Of a DNA stretch of 46,565 bases, positions 16,573 to 24,200 are shown one piece after another (position 1 is the first letter of the stretch; the number at the start of each line of letters is the position of its first letter). The notes beneath the pieces were generated by a model, which worked only from the letters and a program-made list of their open reading frames with translations, was not told where the DNA came from and made no database searches. The position numbers and the translations under genes were made by a program. Source of the DNA: Bacteroidaceae bacterium (GTDB lineage Bacteria > Bacteroidota > Bacteroidia > Bacteroidales > Bacteroidaceae); the NCBI GenBank assembly GCA_024401275.1, contig JAKSLJ010000029.1:1-46565 (forward strand), written 5' to 3'.

Positions 16573-16713
16573 TGAAGTCGTGGTCAATGCTCGGTGTAAT
16601 TCAATTTAGTGCGGAAGTCCCTGCCACGTGAAGCACCACTTTTTCTTCGGAATCTGTAAACCATAGCGACCGCGCGGGGCAGACTTAAGCGTTCCTATTT
16701 GGGACGCTTTTTT
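16573..16713 (+). ncRNA. Probable structured small RNA (6S-like or Bacteroidales-1-like candidate)
   Basis: About 140 nt between a perfect promoter and a strong terminator, with no ORF. The ends pair: AAGTC (16575-16579) with GACTT (16682-16686), and GTGGTC (16580-16585) with GACCGC (16668-16673), leaving an 8-nt bulge on the 3' side. An inner GTGC/GCAC hairpin is possible. The terminator is AAGCGTTCC/GGGACGCTT (16687-16709) plus six T. A long closed rod with an open middle is how 6S RNA looks, but I see no diagnostic motif, so the family is not settled. Its terminator overlaps the last codons of the convergent gene. Confidence 0.68.
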
Positions 16714-17321
16714 CGTTTGCGTACCTGCGACTTGTCGATAAAAGGAACATCCTCACTCGGAACAGTAATACTGTATTCCACTTTCTCCTGAGTTCGCTTT
16801 CTTACACCCACCAGCATCTTCACCTTACCTAGATCTTCTGACGAATAACGCATCATCAACATTTCTTTGAAGGGTTTCTGATTGCTGTTTTCTTTGACTT
16901 TCACCACACAAACTTTTGTTGCTTTCGCCATTACCTCCTCCATGTGAAGTACGGCTTTTGTTGATTGATAACGGTGGGCTGAATGAGTGACAGACTCGAG
17001 AAGGAATACCTGATTCACCTTGATGTATTCTTTTATATCCTCATTATACACGCGAGGATTCATCTCGTGGTCGGCTCTCCATTGCTGAACATACTGATGG
17101 ATTATCTCTCTGCGCAGGATCTTTTCCTCTTGCGTCTCACCCATCGGGATTCCTTCTGCATCGAGTACAATCGATGGTTCCTCTTTTACTTCATTGGTAG
17201 GATCATCCTCGCAGACAAGCCATTCGTACTCTTCTTCGTTTTGAATGTAAGAGTATTCGAACAACATTTCCACCAGTTCGTATTCATATTTATCTTCTGT
17301 GGTTGTCATACCGTTCATCAT
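16695..17321 (-). CDS. Hypothetical protein, acidic N-terminus and basic C-terminus
   Basis: About 208 residues from the ATG at 17321; the in-frame ATG codons at 17318 and 17309 are also possible. The longer frame from a TTG at 17375 is rejected because that TTG is part of the -7 promoter box. The protein is very acidic in its first third (YEYELVEMLFEYSYIQNEEE) and ends in KRKKRPK. No membrane segment or known domain is recognised. The stop codon lies in the loop of the ncRNA terminator at 16687-16709. A consensus promoter precedes it, so it is probably expressed. Confidence 0.65.
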   Translation of the reverse strand: MMNGMTTTEDKYEYELVEMLFEYSYIQNEEEYEWLVCEDDPTNEVKEEPSIVLDAEGIPMGETQEEKILRREIIHQYVQQWRADHEMNPRVYNEDIKEYIKVNQVFLLESVTHSAHRYQSTKAVLHMEEVMAKATKVCVVKVKENSNQKPFKEMLMMRYSSEDLGKVKMLVGVRKRTQEKVEYSITVPSEDVPFIDKSQVRKRKKRPK

Positions 17322-17372
17322 TAGAATATAATGTTTTTCATTCCTGTCTGGCTTTTGGTGGCTAAGACGCGG

Positions 17373-17403
17373 CAAAGTTACATATTTCCAGGCAATTCAC
17401 AAA
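17373..17403 (-). promoter_or_regulatory. Consensus promoter for the 208-aa hypothetical gene
   Basis: On the minus strand, TTTG (17403-17400), exactly 19 nt, TAACTTTG (17380-17373). The predicted start is near 17367, about 46 nt before the ATG at 17321. Confidence 0.85.
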
Positions 17404-17419
17404 CATGCAAGACATTTTT

Positions 17420-17447
17420 TTCGTTTGTTTGTTTGTTTGCGTTTTTT
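17420..17447 (-). repeat. (CAAA)n cassette
   Basis: One of seven copies in the window of a cassette with the core CG-(CAAA)n-CGAAAA. It has four tetranucleotide units here and lies just upstream of the 162-bp duplication. Confidence 0.8.
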
Positions 17448-17604
17448 CCGTACAACGAATGAATAAAGCGTACAGTTTGTGAAATTCACAGATTGTACGC
17501 TTTCTTTTCATATACTGTTTGCGAAACAATTTCAAAACACCCTACCTTTGCAGTGTCAAAAAACAAAAATGGCACTCAAAACTTTAACATTAAAAACTAA
17601 AAAC
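17443..17604 (+). repeat. 162-bp exact direct repeat, copy A (dyad, promoter, leader)
   Basis: Identical over 162 bp to 20058-20219. It holds a dyad (AAAGCGTACA/TGTACGCTTT, 17465-17503, with inner TGTGAA/TTCACA), then TTTG (17518-17521), 21 nt, TACCTTTG (17543-17550), and an A-rich leader made of TAAAAAC words. It drives lipoprotein A. The dyad may be an operator or a terminator; here no plus-strand gene lies upstream, so a terminator role is not needed. Confidence 0.9.
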
Positions 17605-17659
17605 TAAAAACCAAAAACCAAAAACTTAAAACATTAACTCATTAAAAACTCAAAACATT

Positions 17660-18265
17660 ATGAAAAAGTTTCTCTCAAAAATCATGTTCGCAACAGTAGC
17701 AGTTCTCTCAGTAGCAGGTTTCACATCTTGCAACAACGCAGACGATGATCCTATCGTTCCAGTACCACAGCCAACAGCTCAGGAGCAGCCTAAGTATCAG
17801 CAGGTTCCAGCCTATGTAACAGCCGTTTCCGAGAGCATCCTTAACATGTATGATGTGAAGGTTACTCTTCACAGTGGCGACAAGTCACAGGATGTCATTC
17901 TGGCAAAGGCAGATGGACAGGCGGTGGATGACAACAGCGAGGGCAAAACCGTAACTTGCTATAAGTTTATGTTTACCGAAATAGACGGTCAAAAAGGCAT
18001 CAGCGCAGCAGAAGTAAAGGTTACCCCAAAGGCAGATATCAAGACAACACTTGCCAGCATGCCGGAAAATGAGACCATCTATGTGATGTACGGCGCAGAA
18101 ATGCTCATGGCATCAATTGATGCTAATGGCAAGGTAGTGAATGCCCGTGGAGTGTTCATGCACCGTAACTATGTTGTTCCTACAAAGATGATGCAAGATA
18201 TGGGCAATGGAAAGTTTGTCTATGAAGCAGAGGCAGAGCTCTTAGAGACTTTCCTAAATAAATAA
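17660..18265 (+). CDS. Lipoprotein A (paralogue of 20260-20862)
   Basis: A 201-residue exported lipoprotein. The signal sequence MKKFLSKIMFATVAVLSVAG ends in the lipobox FTSC, so Cys24 or thereabouts is the lipidated residue. The mature part starts NNADDDP, an Asp-rich stretch compatible with surface export in Bacteroidota. It shares with lipoprotein B the blocks MYDV--(T/V)LHSGD, VTPKADIKTTL--MP and DANGK. No known domain is recognised. It has its own promoter (162-bp repeat) and a strong terminator, so it is a single-gene unit. Confidence 0.8.
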   Translation: MKKFLSKIMFATVAVLSVAGFTSCNNADDDPIVPVPQPTAQEQPKYQQVPAYVTAVSESILNMYDVKVTLHSGDKSQDVILAKADGQAVDDNSEGKTVTCYKFMFTEIDGQKGISAAEVKVTPKADIKTTLASMPENETIYVMYGAEMLMASIDANGKVVNARGVFMHRNYVVPTKMMQDMGNGKFVYEAEAELLETFLNK

Positions 18266-18285
18266 TTATAAATAATACAATCGTC

Positions 18286-18328
18286 AGCCATCCGCAACGC
18301 CCTCTTGTGATGCCTGCGGATGGCTTTT
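18286..18328 (+). terminator. Terminator of lipoprotein A
   Basis: A 10-bp perfect stem AGCCATCCGC/GCGGATGGCT followed by TTTTGC, 20 nt after the stop. The same stem follows lipoprotein B. Confidence 0.88.
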
Positions 18329-18403
18329 GCTATATAAAAAAAATGATAAAGTTAACGATAACAGAATTCGTTAAACAGAAATTGAAAAATTAAAACAACG
18401 ATT

Positions 18404-20047
18404 ATGAAACATTACAATCAATTAATTAGCTCAAAAGCCATGGTTTTTGCAGCTATCACAGGTATCTCATCAGTATTCGGTCTAACAAGCTGTCAGGATG
18501 ATGACGACTTCTACACTCCGACTCAGCAGATGGGTGAAAAAGAAAAGATGGATGGCGATGTAATAGAGATCGAACCTGAGGACTCGCTCGCCGTGACTGA
18601 CAAGAATTTCATGTACGACAATCTCGGTACATCTTCACCTAGCCAGTATGTGGAGGGCTTTGACTACGGCCGGAATAATCTCCCGACAAACCGCTTTGGT
18701 GCTGGAGAAGCATTCTGCCTGATGAAGGATATCGCAACCTATGCAGTATCGAACTACAAAGAAATCCTTGAAAATCCATTAAATGCTGTGAAGTTTACAT
18801 TAGGAAAGATATTTGAGGAAAAAGAGCCTGACATCATGGGTGAACTCCAGACCATGCAGAAACAGATCAATGAGGTGGAGAAGATACTCAAGGCTGCTGA
18901 CGGCAAACTCGACAACATAGAGTATGCACGGATATACAACGAACGTGTGAAGAACCTCGTCAGTCTCCGCTCTGCCAACTGTACTCACCTGGCTTCCTAC
19001 TACGAATATATGGCAAAGGGCGATACCGATAATGCAAACAAGGTGCTTGACGCTTGGAAGGGGAATGTGATAAATGGCAATAGCGTAGAGTACACCGTGA
19101 AGGAATTTCTTGAACTCACTCCACAGTGCAACAATATGGGACAGAAGTCAGTGACCGAGGTTTACGACTATTGGGTGTTCCAGACCACTCCTTGGGAGCA
19201 CATGGGCTACGACAAGCGCGACGCACTCCGCCAGGGTGACATCCTTACAGCATACGCTGGCTACGTACTCTTAAAAGCCTGCTACGAAAAAGACCTTCTA
19301 GTCAAGCGTAAAACCAATCTTTGCGAACTCAACCAAGCATTTAAGAATTTCTGCGAGTTCTACAAAGGTAGGGAGCGTGTAGAGCGCCACGACGACCGTA
19401 TCGTATGCCAGATCAAGGGTGCAAACATCGTGTTCCAGAAGAATATCAAGGTGCGCGACATGCTGAATCACCCTTGGCGTCCAGACAACTCTGTAATTTA
19501 CGGTATCGAACAGTTCATGTACGGTGACGGTATCTGGGAAAAGGGTAAAAAGGGAAAGTTTGACTTGATCGAAAGTTCCACTGTACGCAAGAATTCGCTC
19601 ACAAAGGATGAGGCAAAAGCAATCTATGACTACTACAACTCTGAGGACAGCAGTAAGATTCCTGGTATCAAGAATGTAAAGAGGGATGCCAACGGCAAGT
19701 ATTCACTTGAAAGCATCATGAAGAGTGCAGGCTTCAATCTCAACCAACTCGAGGAGGGCAAGAAGCACGTGATGACGCTCAACGATGACTGCCACATGGA
19801 GAACGAAAGCGTCTTCAACAACAACCGCCTTCTCTTCTTCAACAATGTGGTACTTGCAAACGATGCAGAGAATCCATTCCGCAGCGACTGGAAGGTCGGT
19901 GTATTGTGGTTAATCCACAAGTTACCGACCCAAACTAAAGGTTTTCGCGACATCTTCAAGCGCTGGGACAACTACGAAACTAAAGACGCTCAGTACTTCT
20001 ACACCAACATCGAGAAGCGCTACACTGACATGAAGCCTTTCAACTGA
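18404..20047 (+). CDS. Orphan 547-aa lipoprotein between two duplicated cassettes
   Basis: A 547-residue protein with a signal peptide (about 1-29) and lipobox LTSC, followed by QDDDDF, an acidic patch often seen in surface-exposed Bacteroidota lipoproteins. Residues about 140-175 (MGELQTMQKQINEVEKIL and following) look like a coiled coil. The rest is mixed, rich in Asn, Lys and Tyr, with no enzymatic motif that I recognise. A helical hairpin as in alpha-pore-forming toxins is imaginable but unproven. It is followed 33 nt later by the dyad of repeat copy B, which could serve as its terminator. Confidence 0.75.
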   Translation: MKHYNQLISSKAMVFAAITGISSVFGLTSCQDDDDFYTPTQQMGEKEKMDGDVIEIEPEDSLAVTDKNFMYDNLGTSSPSQYVEGFDYGRNNLPTNRFGAGEAFCLMKDIATYAVSNYKEILENPLNAVKFTLGKIFEEKEPDIMGELQTMQKQINEVEKILKAADGKLDNIEYARIYNERVKNLVSLRSANCTHLASYYEYMAKGDTDNANKVLDAWKGNVINGNSVEYTVKEFLELTPQCNNMGQKSVTEVYDYWVFQTTPWEHMGYDKRDALRQGDILTAYAGYVLLKACYEKDLLVKRKTNLCELNQAFKNFCEFYKGRERVERHDDRIVCQIKGANIVFQKNIKVRDMLNHPWRPDNSVIYGIEQFMYGDGIWEKGKKGKFDLIESSTVRKNSLTKDEAKAIYDYYNSEDSSKIPGIKNVKRDANGKYSLESIMKSAGFNLNQLEEGKKHVMTLNDDCHMENESVFNNNRLLFFNNVVLANDAENPFRSDWKVGVLWLIHKLPTQTKGFRDIFKRWDNYETKDAQYFYTNIEKRYTDMKPFN

Positions 20048-20057
20048 TCGTGGCAAC

Positions 20058-20219
20058 TTTTTCCGTACAACGAATGAATAAAGCGTACAGTTTGTGAAAT
20101 TCACAGATTGTACGCTTTCTTTTCATATACTGTTTGCGAAACAATTTCAAAACACCCTACCTTTGCAGTGTCAAAAAACAAAAATGGCACTCAAAACTTT
20201 AACATTAAAAACTAAAAAC
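20058..20219 (+). repeat. 162-bp exact direct repeat, copy B (dyad, promoter, leader)
   Basis: Exact copy of 17443-17604, offset 2615 bp. The dyad is at 20080-20118, TTTG at 20133-20136 and TACCTTTG at 20158-20165. It drives lipoprotein B, and its dyad, followed by CTTTCTTTTC, may terminate the 547-aa gene. Confidence 0.9.
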
Positions 20220-20259
20220 CAAAAACTCAAAACATTAACTCATTAAAACTCAAAACATT

Positions 20260-20862
20260 ATGAAAAAGTTTCTTTCAAAAATCATGTTCGCAGCAGTAGC
20301 AATCATTTCAGCTACAGGTTTCACATCTTGCAACAACGCAGACGATCCCTATGTTCCAGAAGCAGCAAACGCTCAGGAGCAGCAGGATAAGAGCAGCGCA
20401 GTTCCAGCTTATGGAGTAGTTCTGTCAGACAACCTCCTTGACATGTACGATGTAATGCTTGTTCTGCACAGTGGCGACCAGTCAAAGGAAGTAGCTCTGA
20501 CAAAAACCAATGCTCAATCACAAGAAAACTTAGATGCTAAAACTATTCGCTATAAGTATTTCTATACAGAAGTTAACGGAAGGCAGGGAGTTGACTGTGT
20601 AGAAGCCAAAGTCACTCCAAAGGCAGACATCAAGACAACCCTTGAAAACATGCCAAACGAAGAGGTTACCATGATCTACGGATCAGGTCCAATGAAGGCT
20701 GTATATGATGCTAACGGCAAATATATGGGTGATATAGATAAGCTGCTCATTACAGTTCGTTCACACATCCTTCCAAGCAAGATGCTGGTTGAGTACAACG
20801 GAACAATGGAGTATGACTCTTACACAAAAGTCATTGAAGCCGCTCTCTCACAGAAGAATTAA
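20260..20862 (+). CDS. Lipoprotein B (paralogue of 17660-18265)
   Basis: A 200-residue lipoprotein with signal peptide and lipobox FTSC like lipoprotein A; the first 11 residues are identical. The bodies have diverged strongly, keeping only blocks such as SGD, VTPKADIKTTLENMP and DANGKY. No known domain is recognised. The promoter and 5' leader are identical to copy A over 162 bp while the coding regions differ widely, so the regulatory part was either copied recently, conserved by selection, or homogenised by gene conversion. Confidence 0.8.
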   Translation: MKKFLSKIMFAAVAIISATGFTSCNNADDPYVPEAANAQEQQDKSSAVPAYGVVLSDNLLDMYDVMLVLHSGDQSKEVALTKTNAQSQENLDAKTIRYKYFYTEVNGRQGVDCVEAKVTPKADIKTTLENMPNEEVTMIYGSGPMKAVYDANGKYMGDIDKLLITVRSHILPSKMLVEYNGTMEYDSYTKVIEAALSQKN

Positions 20863-20868
20863 ACCATA

Positions 20869-20913
20869 AGCCATCCGCAACGCTCTCTTGTGAAGCCCGC
20901 GGATGGCTTTTTG
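20869..20913 (+). terminator. Terminator of lipoprotein B
   Basis: Stem AGCCATCCGC/GCGGATGGCT followed by TTTTTG. The stem is identical to that after lipoprotein A. Confidence 0.88.
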
Positions 20914-20955
20914 TGTTTGCGGTTTTGCCCCGCCCGAGCCGAAGGCAAAGGGAAT

Positions 20956-20984
20956 TTTCGTTTGTTTGTTTGTTTGCGTTTTTT
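20956..20984 (-). repeat. (CAAA)n cassette
   Basis: Four CAAA units within CG-(CAAA)4-CGAAAA, preceded on the plus strand by GCCGAAGGCAAAGGG. It lies between lipoprotein B and the tracrRNA. Confidence 0.8.
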
Positions 20985-21041
20985 CGGAAAAAACTGCGAG
21001 AACTTGATTTCTGAAGGAAAAGAGAGGATAGGGTATGGACA

Positions 21042-21121
21042 TTAAAAATGCCACCGTTAAGGACGATGGCAACCTAATGTTTTCACAACGGAATAATCCT
21101 TATTGTGAATTGCTTAGAAAT
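21042..21121 (-). ncRNA. tracrRNA of the type II-C CRISPR system
   Basis: About 80 nt transcribed leftward, away from cas9. The first part is the anti-repeat: 20 nt (21122-21103) exactly complementary to nucleotides 2-21 of the CRISPR repeat in crRNA orientation. It is followed by a short GGATTATTCC nexus-type hairpin (about 21100-21091) and a terminator hairpin TGCCA-C-CGT/ACG-A-TGGCA (21071-21049) with a run of five T. The predicted start (near 21121) coincides with the edge of the anti-repeat, so no leader precedes it. It pairs with crRNA for Cas9 loading. Confidence 0.92.
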
Positions 21122-21126
21122 TGCTG

Positions 21127-21158
21127 CAAAATTAGTGTATTTGAACGAAATACACAAA
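21127..21158 (-). promoter_or_regulatory. tracrRNA promoter
   Basis: On the minus strand, TTTG (21158-21155), 20 nt, TAATTTTG (21134-21127). The -7 box lies 5 nt before the anti-repeat. Confidence 0.85.
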
Positions 21159-21207
21159 TTTAACCAACTTTTTTTCTCTCTCTTGCTTTATTTTTATCAA
21201 AAAACAC

Positions 21208-21215
21208 TAACTTTG
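21208..21215 (+). promoter_or_regulatory. -7 element of the cas operon
   Basis: TAACTTTG, about 24 nt before the cas9 ATG. The nearest TTG lies 22 nt upstream, so the -33 match is weak. The leader would be about 18 nt. Confidence 0.65.
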
Positions 21216-21238
21216 CTCCCCAAATAAGCATAATTATC

Positions 21239-24200
21239 ATGAAAAAGATTATCGGTTTAGACTTAGGAACAAACAGTATTGGTTGGAGTGTAATCAACTC
21301 CACAGACGACAATATTCTCACAGGAATAGACGACGCAAATAGCCGCATCATTCCTATGACCGCAGATATTCTTGGAAATTTTGAAGCGGGAAATTCCGTT
21401 TCACAGACAGAAACCCGCACAATGAAGCGCGGTGCTCGCAGACTTCGTGAGCGTTTCCTTCTTCGCCGCGAGCGTTTGCTTCGCATTCTCAATCATTTGA
21501 ATTTCCTGCCATCTCATTTCGCAAAAGAACTTGACCGTTACGGCAAGTTCAATAAGGACTCTGAGCCTAAGATTGCCTGGAACAAAGAACAAGGTAAAAA
21601 CCAATTCCTCTTTATGGATAGTTTCCTGGAAATGGTGGATGATTTCGGCAAAGCGAATCCTTCATTAATTGAAGGCGGAAAACTCGTACCATACGATTGG
21701 ACATTATATTACCTACGAAAGAAAGCGCTTACTCAAAAGATTTCAAGGGAAGAACTTGCTTGGGTTCTGCTCAGTTTCCTTCAAAAGCGCGGATACTCGC
21801 AGGTTGCAGGGTTGGACGAAACTCTGGAGGAAGAGAAGCAACCGAAATCAAGAGAGTACTTCCACAAAGGCAAAATCATGAGTATTACAGATACGGGGCA
21901 AGAGTTCAAGAAGAACAAAATCTTCCTCGTAGCGCTTGCCGATGGTCTTAAAGGTAAGCTCTTCCGAAGAGAGAAACCTGACTGGGAGGGCGAGACAAAA
22001 GACATCATCGTTACCGTCGCATTGAAAGACGGCAAGGAACGCATGGACGAAAGTCTCAACATTCCGGATTGCAAGTTCAAGATTCCGACAGAAGCAGAGT
22101 GGAACGAGAAGTGGGAATTGGTAAAGAAACGCACACAGAACGACATCTCGGGCAGTGGCAAAACCGTCGGCTCTTACATTTACGATGCCATTCTTGAGAA
22201 TCCGTCGCAGAAGATTATCGGGAAACTTGTTAGAGTTGTTGACCGAGAGTTTTACTATGACGAACTACATCGCATACTGAAAGCACAATGCGACTTCCAT
22301 TCAGAGCTGCAAGACAGAAATCTTTACGAAGAGTGTATTTCCCTTCTCTATCCAACAAACGAAGCTTATCGCAAAAGCATTGAAGGCAGAAACTTCGAGT
22401 ATCTCATTGCCGACGACATCATCCTCTACCAACGCCCTCTGAAGACAAAGAAGTCCCTTATAGCCAACTGCCAATACGAAACCATGAAAGGCGTTGACGG
22501 CAAGCAATATGGGCTGAAATGTATAGCAAAATCTCATCCGCTATTTGAGGAATTCCGTCTGTGGCAATGGATAGCAAACCTCCGCATATTCAAGCGTGAA
22601 GATACTGTTGACGGAAAACTGACCATAGACCACGACATAACCGGCAATCTGCTTCCTAACAAGGATGCTTACGCTGAGCTGTTCGAATGGCTTAGCCACA
22701 AGGCTGATATTTCAATGGAAAACCTTCTTTCCTTCCCTGGTTTCAATCTGGAAAAGAGAAAGAGGGAGAAACTTGGCGCGCAGTATCGTTGGAACTATGT
22801 CGAGGATAAGTCTTTCCCTTGCTGCACAACAAGGGCTAAGATTGCAGACCGTCTGGACAAACTCAATATCAGCGAAGAGGTTCTAACGGACAGCCTCCTT
22901 GATAATCTATGGCAGATTCTTTACTCTGTTTCTAAGAAATCGGAGTTGGAAACTGCCATGAGGACTTTCTGCTTGAAGAATTTCCCACAGACAGACGCAG
23001 AAGAGTTTGCCAAAGTATTCTCGAGATTCCCTTCTTTTGACAAAGACTATGGCTCATATTCTGCCAAGGCTATCAAAAAACTTCTTCCACTCATGCGCAT
23101 GGGCAAATACTGGAATGCGGATACCATTGACAGCAACACTAAAGACCGCATACAGAAGATCATTGACGGAGAATTTGACGAAAGCATACAGAACCGCGTT
23201 CGTAAGAAGACCATAAAGCTCAATCAGGAAGAAGATTTCCAAGGTCTTCCTGTATGGCTTGCATGCTATGTCGTTTACAATCGCCACAGCGAGGCAGGAG
23301 AAGTACAGCGATGGGAGAAGCCGGAAGACATTGACGCTTTCATCAAGACTTTCAAATCGCAGTCGCTTCATAACCCTATCGTTGAGCAGATTACTCTCGA
23401 AACGCTCAAGACCGTCCGCGACATCTGGGCTACATACGGAAAGCCGAGCGAAATACACATTGAACTTGGTCGCGAACTGAAGAAGACGAACAAGGAAAAG
23501 GAACGCATCATGCGCCAAAACGCAAAGAATGAGATTGCCAATCTTCGCGCTAAGGCGATGCTCTTGGAACTTGCAAATCCGGATATGCATGTGGACAATG
23601 TGCGCCCATATTCGCCTTCTCAGCAGGAGCTCTATCGCATTTACGAAGATGGTGTGCTGAACGATTCTGACATCGTTATTCCTGACTATATTACGGAAAC
23701 CTTAAAGAAATACGAACAGTCAGACCGAGCAAAATGGCCTACTCATTCTGAAATCATAAAGTATAAGTGCTGGCTTGAGCAGAACTACCGCTCCCCATAC
23801 ACAGGCAGAGTCATTCCGCTCTCCAAGCTGTTCACTCCAGCCTATCAGATAGAACATGTCATTCCGCAATCGCGCTATTTCGATGACTCCTTCTCAAACA
23901 AGGTCATCTGCGAAGAGGAAGTAAACCAGCTGAAGGATTCGCAGCTCGGCTATGAGTTCATCAAGAACCATCACGGTCAGAAACTCTCTGGCGGCATTGA
24001 GATTTTCAGCATTGAAGCTTACGAGGAGTTCGTCAAGAAGCACTATGGAAATGATAAGCGTAAGATGACGAATCTTCTGCTTGAAGATATTCCGGAAAAG
24101 TTCATCGCGCGCCAGATGAACGACAGCCGCTACATCAGCAAGCTCATCTCAAACCTCCTGTCAAACATCGTTCGCGAAAAGGACGAGGACGGTGTTGTTT

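Noticed and set aside
17322-17375. TTG start for the hypothetical gene at 16695-17321
   Set aside because: The TTG is part of the TAACTTTG promoter box, upstream of the expected transcript start.
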